Shown in pieces: positions 1 through 11,060 of a stretch of DNA of 64,000 nt; within the stretch, counting starts at the first letter, position 1; each line of letters begins with the position of its first letter. The position numbers and the translations under genes are program-made. The stretch comes from Cryphonectria parasitica EP155 (lineage: Eukaryota > Ascomycota > Sordariomycetes > Diaporthales > Cryphonectriaceae): assembly GCF_011745365.1 (NCBI RefSeq), contig NW_024468915.1, forward strand, positions 1,342,653-1,406,652, given 5' to 3'. The notes beneath the pieces are model-generated. The model had not been told where the DNA came from, did not search any database, and saw only the letters and a program-made list of their open reading frames with translations.

Positions 1-1545
1 GGATTTCCGAAAATTTCACAGAACAAGGCTGGCGCTATATGGTCTGTCCATGCAAAGTACAGTGCCAGCACAAAGTGCTGATCGTGACTTGCATAGTACT
101 GTATTATGGCACTATCGCATACGGCCACAGGTGCTTGGCCTCATCACAAATGTCAGATGCCGCCGATCTCTGCTTGGGTGGAGCCCAGCAAATCCTCCTG
201 CTTCCTTCCAATATCGCAAGCTTCCAAAAACACATCTCAACTGTAACCTCTCGCGACCATGACGTTCAGCGTAGATGTGCTAGACCCTCTATTTCTGTAT
301 CCCGGCCCCCCGGGGGGGGGGTGGATCAGATTTTAGGATATCGGAACAATTGCTGAAACCCCCATCGACACCTGACAGTGGAGGAGGTGGAGGAGGAGGA
401 GGAGGAGGTATCAGGCCTGTACAGGAAGGGTACGTCGAGACGACGTGGAATCGAAAGTCTTGTCTCTCTCTGTGCACTGTAGATGACACCCTTTTCTCCG
501 AAAAGTTCCATGGCCTGGGTGGTTGCAAGAATTCAAAAGTAACAAGAAGGGCAAGAGTAAGAAGAAAAAAGTACCCGGACCATCCCCCAAAGACTAAATT
601 GTGGTGTGGACAAGCTGAAGCCACAGGCTGCAGTTGCCTGCAGGTTGTGTGTCATCCCTGTCTCTGCTGCAGGTTCTATTGGTTCTCATTGGACAGGTAG
701 GGGCTCACGGATGGATCTAGTGGGCCTGGCGGGCCTGGCGGGAGGCTAAAGCACGCGCGGTAGGGTCGAAGGCGTACAAGTAGTAGTACTAGAAGCGTGG
801 AAAGCATCGAAGGGTCCCGGGCCCCACAACTCCCAACACGCCCCTCGTCGCTCGCAGCCCTTTTGGCGCCTCTGCTCCGCCTCAGCAAGTCGAAAGTCAC
901 CCAAGTAAACTAACTGCATGTCAGCGCTCGCTCATTTCCTCTGCCGACACACCCAATTGAACCTCTCAGTGACCTCGCCTTCAACAGCCAACCACCTGCT
1001 GATTTCAGAAATTTCCAGACCAGACAGACCCTGCGCTGCACCATCCTATGGGAATTGTGAATCGCGTGGGCCAGCCAGATGCCAGTCTGTTCCTTTTCAT
1101 CCTCGTCCTCCTCCGACAACCACTTATTGCGTGAAGCAGCAGCAGTGCTTGGTACTCTTTAGAAGGCGTCACAGACATCTGCTTCGACTTATCCTACGAG
1201 AGGGGCTCCCTACCTACTTGTCTGTCAATTTTGCCTCCATTCTCCAGTTTCCTTGTCGCGCCCCTGGCCGTTTTACCTCCTCATCCCTCATCGGGTGATA
1301 GACAGCCTATATCCCAGTTTGCCGCGCATGCATCCTCAATACTAGTCTTGTGTTCTATCTACGCAGGCAAACACGGACATACATCTTTTGATCTTTTCAT
1401 TCTCTTCAAGTGTCATAAATGGCATCCTAAAACCCACGCCTTCACTGTCGAGAATGGAGTGAGGTGCTTGCGAAAGACTCTCTCCTGATCAGCCATCCCG
1501 CGACCAACCTGCGGCCGACCCTCTATTCGCCCCGTCTGTCTAGCC
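1..1545. other. Gene-free left edge and leader of the F-box gene
   Basis: I see no convincing gene here. The open frames are short, overlap each other on both strands and lack splice or domain support. The stretch holds a trinucleotide repeat at 380-409, a G10 run at 312-321 and a tandem 10-bp duplication around 721-742. The part just upstream of 1546 is pyrimidine-rich, as expected for a fungal leader or promoter. Confidence 0.6.
380..409 (+). repeat. (GGA)n trinucleotide microsatellite
   Basis: Ten GGN units run without a break, eight being GGA and two GGT. It lies in the gene-free left edge. It makes open frames on both strands (poly-Gly on plus, poly-Pro on minus), which explains the spurious ORFs there. 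Confidence 0.9.
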
Positions 1546-4500
1546 ATGTCGCAGGTCTCCGCTAATGAGGCCGTTGTCGCCGTCGACGAGACCATCCCGA
1601 GGCGGTCGTCGATCGAGAAACCGCCTGTAATGAGCGACTCGGAGTTTGAAGATGACGATCTGGATGATGATGGACTTCGACCCGTGGCCTTTCATAACCT
1701 ACCCGAGGAGATCATCCAACAGTGAGGCAATCTTTTAATTTCTTCTTTCTCTCAGTCTCTCTCTCTCTCTCTCTCTCGCTCGTCATGATCTGCGAATGAC
1801 GCGATCCCAACGAGGTGACTAACCAGAACTGCTACGGCGAACCAGAATTCTAGAAGTTGCCGACCCGGATGCTTTCGCATCTTTGATCCTGCTCAATTCA
1901 AAATGGCGGAGCGCGTCGCAGCAAGGCCATCTCTACGCTACCCAGCTGATGCGGTGTCCCTCCTATTCGGCGAGTCACAAGAGGGAGCCGGACGGGAAGC
2001 AGGAGAACCTGCCGCAGCTGAGGAAGCTCTTCGCCCGCGAGGTCAAGCGCAACCTGTTCGCCCCATACTTGCGTCCTAACCATACTGAGATCAAGCTCGT
2101 GTCCAATTCGATCAGCTCTTCCTCGTGCCCTGGTGGGGATGGCATGTCCTTCAGCCCGTCGCCAAAGGGCCACTACCTGCTTGCGTACAACTCGTCCCGG
2201 ATCCACATCATCGACCTCCGCTGTCCCACAATTTCCGTGGAGAGGGAGCTGAAGATCCTCCGGCGGCCCGTTGCGACGTGCATCATGGACGATGGATCCT
2301 TGCTCGCTGTGCTCTTGACTGAGATGCAGGTAGACCTCTACGACCTCACACAGACTCCTCCGAAGCGTACCCAGTCTATCATTCTCGACCACAGCCCTCG
2401 AGCCATTGCTCTGTCGCCATGCGGAAACGTGCTGGCCGCTGCATACGAGGGCGGTATCGAGGTCCAGGCGCTGAACCCAGGCGCCCTGGCAACTGAGAGG
2501 AGATCTGTGAAATGCGATGGTGTTGACGCCTTAGCCTTCTCCCTGGACGGAACCCAGATCTTAGGCACTACTCTCCACTCAGCACAGCCGAGTACCGTGA
2601 TCCTGACGGCTCCTTACTACGACCCGGGCGCCCAGATGTCAAGCGAGGACATCAGTGCTCTCTGGACGACATCCATCCTGTTCCCAAACTCCAGTCGCGA
2701 CTGCAGTCATGCCGTCCTGCTCCAGGAGTCGAGCCACGACGAGGCGTTCTGGACCTTCACCTATGACCGCAGCTTCGAGACGTTCCGTGCCGTTCGCATC
2801 GATGACTTGCGCAACGGTACTACGTATTTCACAGGGCCAATCTCGAATACACCCTCCAAATTAGTGCCATGCACCCTGCCTTCGGCATCGTATAGTGGTG
2901 AGCTGGTCTCCGCTGGTTTCCAGGGCAAAGAAGTGTGGCTGTACGGTATACCAGAAGATCTCGAGGCCGTCCCGGATACTTCGAGTAATTTGCTCGAAGT
3001 AAACGGCTGCTCAGAAGGGGTAGCCCGTAGCGTCAGTGGATCATCTCTGCGGTCCCGTCCTCGGACGCAGGAAGCTGGAGAGAGTAGGGTTCCGCAGTGG
3101 CAGCTGCTTTGTGACAGATACCGGAATACTCTGGTCGGTGGCTTCAAGGCTGCAGAGCTTAGCGGCGTGTCTACGCTGAAATGGGTTGCCTCCTTTGGAG
3201 ACCACTCGTTGAAAGAGCGTCTGGTCATCACGGCAAAGGGGGCCACACCCGCCAAGCCGATCAGCATGGATGATGATGGCATGGACTTTGAGGACGGCGG
3301 CAGGCTCACGCTTGTTGACTTTGACTACGGGCTCAACGACGGCTGTGTCAATGAAATCACAATCGAGGTAGGGATGAAGGAGCCTGAAATCCTCGAGGAG
3401 GAGCATCGTGACCTGGAAACCGAGGTCGCCATCGTCAGAAGGCGTACTGTGGCACAAAGAAGAGGAAACCGAAGTGCGATGATGAGAGCTGCGACGACAG
3501 CTGCACGACCGACCCCCGCGCGGTCTGTCGACGATCATGATGGCGACGACGACGACGATCCACTCTTACCGCGTCGGATGGGTGCTGCCCCAACGAGGCC
3601 ACGGCCAGCCTCTGCGGCGACTGAAGAGACCGAGACAAATGCTGTCCTGGAAGAAGTGGAGGCCCTCGATGCACCCTACTCGCATACTGGACCGCGGTCC
3701 ATCTCGACTCTACGTCGGGCGGCAACAGCGGCTGCAAATCACAGACAGCGCAACCCGACGACCTCGTCAGGAGCTCCTATTGAGTACCGTCGGGCGGACG
3801 GACGAAACGAGCACCCTCATGAGAGTGATGCAGACAACTGGGTGCCGCCACCGCCGCCTTACCAGAAGGAGGATCCTGGAGAGACGCCCGCGTTCTTGCG
3901 TCACTCGATGGTGCCCGTGATCGCCTCGGCACGACCTCACGGCACGCGAGATGAGGATGCGACTGCTATACCACCAGTACCTCGGATGCCATCCATTCCA
4001 CCCGTTCCGCCTATTCCTCAGGAACACCGACCTTCCACCTCGGCTGGACTTGTGGGAGGGGTGCCGGCACAATCACAAGAACGTTCCTCAAGGCGCCAAA
4101 CATATATGCCGGATCACACTGTGAGGACGCCGGTAATCAACAATGCACATCACCGCTTATCGAGCTACCCAACCATGCCCTCGGCTCAACAACAAATACC
4201 GGCCGCGTCCTCCGCGGCGAGGACATCACATTACGATGAGGATGACATCTACAATGTGTCACCTCCCGATACCCCACGCCTACAGGACAGCGTGACTGCA
4301 GACAACCGGAACACCGATGGCAGCGATATATCCCAGACGCCTGTGGGCCCTGCGTCTGACCCATCACCGTCCCTTTCAAGCACCATGCCTTACACGGGGA
4401 CGCAGCGCTCCATTCCGCTGGTTCCGCGCATCCAGACAACTGCCGCCAGGTCTGCGCACCTTTCTTACCATCCCTCCAACGGTAGACAGGCCATGGTCGA

Positions 4501-5554
4501 GCATTCACCAGCCGACTCGACATGGAACCCGCACACAGCCGGCGTCTCGTATCCAATACCTGTCGTGCAATCTCAGACGTGGCCGATGCCACCACCTATC
4601 CCTCACGGAGCCTCCACAATCTCTACAGGCTACCCCCTAACAGCTCCAGCGACGCACACAACGATGAGCGACATAGCAGCCCATGCTCTACCCCCGCCTC
4701 CTCCGCAAGAGCTTGCATCCGAGGACCGGGCGAGTAGTAGGCAGTCCTCGCTGGCTCGACGCATCTCAACTGGTTTCCACCTTCCTCGTATCCGCGCCTC
4801 AAGTCGAAGTGAGAGCCGAAGCCAAAGCCGAGCGCAAAGTCGGGCCCAGAGCCGGAGCGACGAGAGAGCTCGACCCCTTTCCATCGCGCAACAGTCAAGC
4901 CGACCTGGGACGGCCCAAACATTTTACCAACACCCACAAATGGCGTATGCTCAGCCTCTGGCGATGGGTTCGTCGCCATCACGTGGCGTTCACACGATAG
5001 ATCACGCTCACCAGGCGCCTGACCAACCTCTGATCATCAGCACCCCCACTGGTATCCAGGCCGCGTACGACGCACCTACGGGACAGCCGCTGGATCCCCG
5101 AGCCGGAGTGCCAATCGTTGCTCCCGTCCCTCGCCATCCACGCCCTGGCCGCAGCCCAGGTATCCCAAGGCCCGCCGCCGAACGATTAGAGAGCATTTAT
5201 CATGGACAACAGGAGCAAGGTCATCAATTCGTCCCGAGCTTCCTGAGTCAGCCGCCTGCGCCCAGCGACTTCTCGACCCGAAACTCATCTCTGAACCGAC
5301 GCCCTTCCCGCGCAGAGCGCAGCGCTGCCAAGAATATCGCTGACGCGAAGAAGAAGGGCTGGCGGCCCAGTCGGAGCAAGAGCAGAAGGGCGAGGAAGAG
5401 CAGGCCTAACGAGCCGGAATATGACGTGATGAGCCAAAGTGCCTGGACCGACATTACTATGACGACGGCTGGAGGGCGTGCGACGAGGCCGTACCACTAT
5501 TCTGACGCAGAGGCTCGGAAGGCTGCAAAGGACAAGAAGTGTGTGGTCATGTAG
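1546..5554 (+). CDS. F-box protein with WD-like repeats and C-terminal CaaX box
   Basis: Two exons, 1546-1721 and 1846-5554, give 1,294 residues. The 124-bp intron starts GTGAGG, has a GACTAAC branch site, carries a (TC)n tract at 1756-1777 and ends CAG; joining it completes the motif LPEEIIQQILEVAD. An F-box-like helix set spans about residues 46-85 and a WD/beta-propeller-like stretch about 160-260 (SPKGHYLLAY, LSPCGNVLAAAY). The remaining 900 residues are disordered: Ser/Pro/Arg-rich, with an SR/QSR repeat near 1044-1068. The end is strongly basic from about 1224 and closes with CVVM, a CaaX sequence predicted to be farnesylated. By family knowledge, an F-box recruits targets to an SCF ubiquitin ligase; membrane anchoring is my inference. 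The target is unknown. The start is the first ATG in frame after the leader. Confidence 0.88.
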
Positions 5555-6037
5555 AGGGGAATTTTGACTGGCCTGATTATACGCGATGAGTGATGATGAT
5601 CTTTGAGGAACTTGACAATATAGAAAACATTGTTGTGCCTTGGGCGAACTGTCTACAAAGATATGTGGCGTTTTCTTGGTTTTCTTGGAAGAGGGTGGGA
5701 ACAGGACACTGGGTAGCTTGGCACCCAGGAACCAGGTGGGCTTGAGGATTTTTTATCATTCAGAGTAGAGGGGTCCTTTTCACTGTTTATATTTTGCTAT
5801 GAGGCAGACGGTAAGAATATGTCATGTCATGTCGCCAGAGATATGTGTAATTTTTTGTTGGGTGACATCATCTCAAGACGCAAGCTCTCAGAAGAAAGAA
5901 TGCTCATATGTATTCTATTCAAGTAAGGTGTCCGTCCTTTTATGCATGAGATGTAATTTTGCTGTGCGCAGTTGTATTTTGCATCAAAAGAATTCTTGTT
6001 TCCTTTCCAACCGCCCCAATCCCTACTCTGGTTGGTT

Positions 6038-6084
<47 letters not shown>

Positions 6085-6576
6085 CCACGAGGGAAGCGCG
6101 GGGCTGCCTCCACCCCGCCTCTAACTCTTGAGTACTGTACTCCACATGCCCCTCCATTGTACCTGCCTAGTAGCTAGGTATGAGTTTTAGCCCCTCCATA
6201 CTTTTTACTGACCACCAGACCAAATCTCAAACTTATAATGAAATCCGTTTGATACTCTTGGAACAGCTCATTACTAGTATCAGTATTTCACGAAGTATAC
6301 TCAGGCTTTGACCTCAATATTTGAGTCTCGCTGTTGCACTCGAACTGCTTGTTGGGCCTGGCCGCCTCGTCTGCTTTTCTCCCTTCTGGTGTCAGTCAGT
6401 CAAGAATTTCTCCATCTATATATACTCAAGCAGAGCGCTTGCCTGCCCACTTTCATCATCAGGTCTACCCAAACCACACACGAACCGAGCCCAGCAAGTC
6501 AAAACCAAGCCGATCCTTGGAACAATAAGACTCAACTTTCTATTTGCTCTCTTTTTCTCATCTTCTCTTCACCAGC
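5555..6576. other. Intergenic: F-box 3' region and kelch gene promoter
   Basis: No gene is supported. The stretch holds a long (AG)n microsatellite at about 6040-6082, a short inverted motif around 6165-6182 built on CCTAGTAGCTAGG, and a CT-rich leader before the kelch start codon at 6577. Confidence 0.6.
6040..6082 (+). repeat. (AG)n dinucleotide microsatellite
   Basis: About 21 uninterrupted AG units lie between the F-box gene and the kelch gene. The tract is homopurine on the plus strand. Confidence 0.95.
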
Positions 6577-9001
6577 ATGGGCAAAAAGGACAAGAAATCC
6601 GGCGACAAGAAGGCCAAGCTTGCTGAAAAGAAGGCCAAGCAGGAGAAGAAGGCCGACAAGAAGGCCAAGACCAAAGCATCCAAGATCGACGGGAGCGATG
6701 CCGAGGATGTCGACCTGGACGAGGTGCTGGCCGAGTACCAGCGTGCGCAGGAACAGTTCCTCAAGATCACAGAGGTCGTGGCCGAGGGCCCGCCCAAGCC
6801 GCGGTCTGCCTCGTGCTTCCTCGCCAGCCCGTCCAACAGCAACCAGCTGCTCCTCTTTGGCGGCGAGTACTTCAACGGGGCGCTGGCGACCTTCTTCAAC
6901 GACCTGCACATCTACCACATCGACCGCGACGTGTGGAAGACGGTGACGAGCCCCAACGCACCGCTGCCCCGGTCCGGCCACGCGTGGTGCCGCGGCGGCA
7001 ACCAGGCCCAGTACGTCTACCTGTTTGGCGGCGAGTTCTCCAGCCCCAAGCAGGGCACCTTTTACCACTACAACGACTTCTGGCGCCTCGAGCCCAACAC
7101 GCGCGAGTGGATGCGCCTCGAGCCCAAGGGCAAGACCCCGCCCGCCCGCAGCGGCCACCGCATGACCTACTTCAAGCAGTACATCATCCTCTTTGGCGGG
7201 TTTCAGGACACGGCCAACAGCACCCGCTACCTCGCCGACCTGTGGCTGTATGACACGGTCAACTTCGTGTGGTTCTCGCCCACGCTGCCACCCGCCCAGC
7301 TCAAGCCCGACGCCCGGTCCAGCTTCACCCTCCTCCCGCACGAGCAGGGCGCCGTGCTGTTTGGGGGCTACTCGCGTGTCAAGGCCACCACGGGAAATGC
7401 AGGCGGCGGCGGAGGAGGGAAGGGAAAAGGCGGCGGTGGTGGTGCGGGAGGTGCTAGGAACGTGCTACGGCCCATGGTCCACCAGGACTGCTTTTTCCTG
7501 CGTATTACGCCGCCCGCGTCCGATGCTTCTGCGGCCACGCCGCCGACAGTGCGATGGGAGAGAAGGAAGAAGCCTGCGAATGCGCCGGAGCCGAAACGGG
7601 CGGGTGCCACGATGGCGTATCACAAGGGTAGAGGGATCATGTTTGGCGGTGTGCAGTAAGTCCATGCCCGTGTTGTTTCATTTTTTCTTCTTCTTTTTCG
7701 AAACTATGTCTGCTGGTGAGTGATGTCCCCTGGAGGAAGGTGTATGTGCTGACGAGACAACTCCCTGCTTGATAGTGATGTTGAGGAGAGCGAGGAGGGA
7801 ATGGATAGTGAGTTCTTCAATGGGCTCTTCGCCTGGAACATAGAGCGGAACCGCTTCTTCCCGCTCACGCTGCGGAAGCCGAGGGCACAGAAAAAGGCGA
7901 CTGGTAATGAGGAGAGGGTCGGACGGCGGGGTCGTGCCCAGGCCAAGGAGGAGGAACTGCTGCGGCAGCTTGCCGCACTCGAGACGGGCAAGAGCATCGA
8001 GGACGCCGAGGACATGGCGCTGGACAAGAAGGAAGCCGAGGAGAGCAATGATGACGAAAAGCCAGTGCGCGACATGCCGGTCACCATGGAGTTCCCGCAC
8101 CCGAGGTTCAATGCCCAGCTCGCGGTCCAGGACGACGTGCTGTATATCTACGGCGGCACGTTTGAAAAGGGCGACCGGGAGTTTACGTTTGACGAGATGT
8201 ATGCAATCGACCTCGGGAAGATGGACGGGTGCAAGGAGATCTTCAGCCGGCAGACGGAGGACTGGATTGTGAGTTCCTCCTCGAGTGTCCCCCAACTCTA
8301 CTTCTGTGGTCATTCAGGAACTGATACATTGCTGTGCACTAGGAATCTGAGGACGAGGAAGATGACGAGGACGATGAGGAGGACGAAGACATGGAGGATG
8401 AAGAGGATGAGGATGAAGACGTTGAGATGCAGGAGGAAGACAACGAGCAGCCCAAGTACACGGCCAGCAAGCGCAAGAAGAAACAAGGCGAAGTGGCCAG
8501 TATGGATGCAGACACCGCCTCGGAGGTATCGACACCAACAAGTGCTACTTTCGAGGAAGAAGAATCCGAGGCAGACACGACCGTCACATCAGTAGACGAT
8601 GGACTACCGCATCCTCGGGTGAGTCTCGACCCCTAATGCTGCTCATTTGTAACAACCGTTCACTCGCTGACATAAACAACCCCACCCCCCCCCCCCCTTT
8701 ACAGCCCTTTGAGTCGAGAAGAGACTTTTTCCAACGCACATCAGCAGAATGGCAGGAAGTGCTCATGACCAGCCTGCGGTGGAAGGGCATCAAGCCCGAG
8801 ACGCTAACGATCAAGGAGATCAAATCGAGGGCCTTTGAGCTGAGCGAGGAGAAGTGGTGGGACTGCCGGGAGGAGATTACGGCCCTTGAGGATGAGCAGG
8901 AAGCTGCTGGTATCAGTGAGATCATCTCGTTGGCCGACCGGGGAGGAGGTGGTGGCGGCGCTGGTGGTGGCGGTGGAGGTGCAGGTGCACGGAGGAGATA
9001 A
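6577..9001 (+). CDS. KEL3: Kelch-repeat protein, KLHDC4/Kel3 type
   Basis: Four exons, 6577-7655, 7776-8268, 8343-8618 and 8705-9001, give 714 residues; introns are 120, 74 and 86 bp with GT...AG ends. The N-terminus is a Lys-rich coil (MGKKDKKSGDKK) as in KLHDC4, followed by kelch blades with LLFGGEYFNG, YLFGGEFSSP, ILFGGFQDT, VLFGGYSR and MFGGVHD. The first junction rebuilds GGVHDVEESEEG, a conserved position in this family. Exon 3 codes for a nearly pure Glu/Asp stretch (from residue 525) followed by a Lys patch, and the tail is Gly-rich (about 694-714). The family forms a beta-propeller scaffold; its role is poorly defined (yeast Kel3 is cytoplasmic, function unclear). A Gly-rich insert near 7400-7460 interrupts one blade. 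Intron 3 carries a C13 run just before its 3' splice site. Confidence 0.93.
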
Positions 9002-9422
9002 AAGGGAAATGTTGCTGCATTTGTGATATCATTTATTCCATATTACGTATATGTCTCAATATGATCAAAATTGAAAACAAGTCGCCTGTAGGAGTATGCT
9101 GATGCCTTTGGTGGCGAAGGCCGATGAGGAAGAGATGGAGAATTGACTAAATAAGTCCGCTTAATTGAATTGGTGTGCATCTCTCAACGCGGTTTCGATG
9201 CGCGTCGCGGGGTATTTTTGGAATCATCCAGTTCACAACTAACGCACAGTGGTACCTTCTACTTTTACTCTCATCACCAAAAAAGGAGGAAACCACGATT
9301 CCCATCCATACTTGGCAAGAGTCACACACAGCTGACTAACTAAAAAATCATTGAATTTTGCACATCCTCCATCGAAAACCAGACAATACAAGTCGTGACG
9401 CAATCCTCAAACCTTGCCCATC
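9002..9422. other. Intergenic between kelch and protease genes
   Basis: Tandem spacing of about 420 bp, AT-richer than the flanking coding sequence. I see no ORF or repeat of note. It must hold the kelch terminator and the promoter and leader of the Wss1-type gene. Confidence 0.6.
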
Positions 9423-11060
9423 ATGCCACTCGGCATCCAGCGTCTCAATGCAAAAAAGACCCATCCAAACGACCGCATTATCTTCATCAAACCACTCAAG
9501 GGTAAAAATGAAGCCAGAGCCCAAGAGTTTCTAGAGCGAATAGCAGCTCAATGCCGTACGTCCTTACTCACCTTCTTTCCACCCACCTTCGGAGTGACAA
9601 ACCAAAACCGCTCACACTCAGGAACAGTACCCATCATGCGAGAACACCACCTCTCCATCACCACCCTAGAAGAATACGAGCCCAACCGCGAGTTCGTCGG
9701 CCGCAACTTCAATGCCGGTGAGATCATCCAGCTCGTCCTCCGAGCCCCCGGCCGCCGCGGCGGTGGCTCCTCCTCCACCCGCTGGTTGCCCTTTGCCTAC
9801 GTGCAGATGGTCATGATGCATGAGCTCGCCCACTGCGCGCAGATGAACCACAGCCGGGCCTTCTGGGCCGTGCGGAACCTGTATGCGGACCAGATGCGCG
9901 GGCTCTGGGGGCGCGGATATACGGGGGAGGGCATGTGGGGGCCAGGTGCGCTGCTGGGAACGGGGGCTTGGGAGGCTGGGGGTGGCGCGCTGGTGGCGGG
10001 GGATGAGGAGCTGCCGGAGAGCCTGTGCGGTGGGACTTTCAGGTCGAGGAGAAGGAGGAAGAGAGGTAGGAAGGGTGGTGCCGGTGGCGGGGAGGAGCTG
10101 AGCTACCAGGAGAGGAAGCAGAGGCGGATCGAGAAGAAGTTTGGCAAGAACGGTGTCGCGCTCGGAGCTGATGACGGCGTCAAGGCCAGGCTTGAGAAGG
10201 GAAAGCGGACACGGGCGGCGCCGAGGGTGGCAGGCAGTAACAGGGGAAGAGAGTTGAGGGCCGCGGCCGCACTGGCCAGGTTCGAGCACCAAAAAGAAGA
10301 GCCTCAGGATGAGGGACCCAAGGTGAAGAAAGAGGAGGGGAACAGTGGCGACAGTGATGAAGAGAGCGACTACGAGGATGGCGCCGACATCGATCCCACA
10401 GCAGACGACGCAGTTGACCTCGACGGGAAGAAATTGGTCGACGACAAGGGCAATCACATGGTGAAGGTCTGCGAGGACGAGGATCCCGACGACGAGGAGG
10501 CTGCCAATGAGATGAAGGAGCTTCAGTCTTCCATCACGGCATACTTTGCCCCCAGCAGGAGCAAGCCTGCCGAGGATAGAGAACAAGAAGAGGCCCCCGC
10601 CAATCCCGCGGCTCCGCAATCTAGCCGAGAGATATTCGCTGGGGAGGATTCTATCGGTATAGTCGACGACCAGATAACCAGCCAAAGGGGCCCGAGGCCT
10701 ATGGTGACAGGACAGGGGAAGGCTCAGACACGCGAACCAAGAGACTCACCAGCGGGCAGCAGCACCAGCAGGTCCACCCCGCAGGTCACCAAGGAGAGAC
10801 AATCGACCTCGGACGGCTCGTCAAATTCAGCTGCTGGGGGAGGAGGACGCACGTGTGGCTCCTGTTCCTTTGCGAATGAAGCTTACACTGTGACGTGCAG
10901 TATGTGCTCAAACGTCCTTGTCCCAGAGAGCGTTCCTGGGACCTGGAGCTGCCAGAGTGCTTCCTGCAGAGGGGGCAATTATCTCAATGCTGGGGACTGT
11001 GGCACTTGTGGTGTCTGTGGACAGCGCAAGGATGCTGCTGCCGCCGCTGCTGCCTGCTGA
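9423..11060 (+). CDS. wss1: Wss1-type WLM metalloprotease with PIP, SIM and two RanBP2 zinc fingers
   Basis: Two exons, 9423-9555 and 9622-11060, around a 66-bp in-frame intron (GTACGT...CAG) give 523 residues. The WLM (Wss1p-like metalloprotease) domain fills about residues 1-190, with the zinc site HELAHCAQMNH at 111-121 (His111, Glu112, His115, His121). A basic, then very acidic, disordered linker follows. In it, QSSITAYF at 346-353 matches the PCNA-interacting PIP consensus QxxIxxYF, and IGIVDD at 389-394 matches a SUMO-interacting motif. Two RanBP2-type zinc fingers end the protein: C456/C459/C470/C473 and W486-C488/C493/N497/C504/C507. By family knowledge this DNA-dependent protease cuts proteins crosslinked to DNA, in the nucleus. 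The upstream in-frame TTG at 9414 was not used as start. The gene lies in tandem with the kelch gene, with no evident functional link. Confidence 0.93.
   Translation: MPLGIQRLNAKKTHPNDRIIFIKPLKGKNEARAQEFLERIAAQCRTSLLTFFPPTFGVTNQNRSHSGTVPIMREHHLSITTLEEYEPNREFVGRNFNAGEIIQLVLRAPGRRGGGSSSTRWLPFAYVQMVMMHELAHCAQMNHSRAFWAVRNLYADQMRGLWGRGYTGEGMWGPGALLGTGAWEAGGGALVAGDEELPESLCGGTFRSRRRRKRGRKGGAGGGEELSYQERKQRRIEKKFGKNGVALGADDGVKARLEKGKRTRAAPRVAGSNRGRELRAAAALARFEHQKEEPQDEGPKVKKEEGNSGDSDEESDYEDGADIDPTADDAVDLDGKKLVDDKGNHMVKVCEDEDPDDEEAANEMKELQSSITAYFAPSRSKPAEDREQEEAPANPAAPQSSREIFAGEDSIGIVDDQITSQRGPRPMVTGQGKAQTREPRDSPAGSSTSRSTPQVTKERQSTSDGSSNSAAGGGGRTCGSCSFANEAYTVTCSMCSNVLVPESVPGTWSCQSASCRGGNYLNAGDCGTCGVCGQRKDAAAAAAAC

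Noticed and set aside
350..700. 116-codon plus-strand frame with poly-Gly at the left edge
   Set aside because: The glycine run is just the GGA microsatellite; the rest has no motif and an overlapping minus-strand frame of equal length exists.
6308..6946. 212-codon plus-strand frame in another frame over the kelch gene start
   Set aside because: Arg/Ser/Pro-rich product typical of a shifted frame in GC-rich coding DNA, and it begins at a non-ATG codon.
6532..7341. 269-codon minus-strand frame opposite the kelch gene
   Set aside because: The sense strand carries clear kelch repeats; the antisense product is low-complexity Val/Gly/Leu sequence from codon bias.
9666..10685. 339-codon minus-strand frame opposite the Wss1-type gene
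   Set aside because: Shadow of the coding strand, which has the zinc-protease motif and zinc fingers; no ATG start or motif supports the antisense frame.
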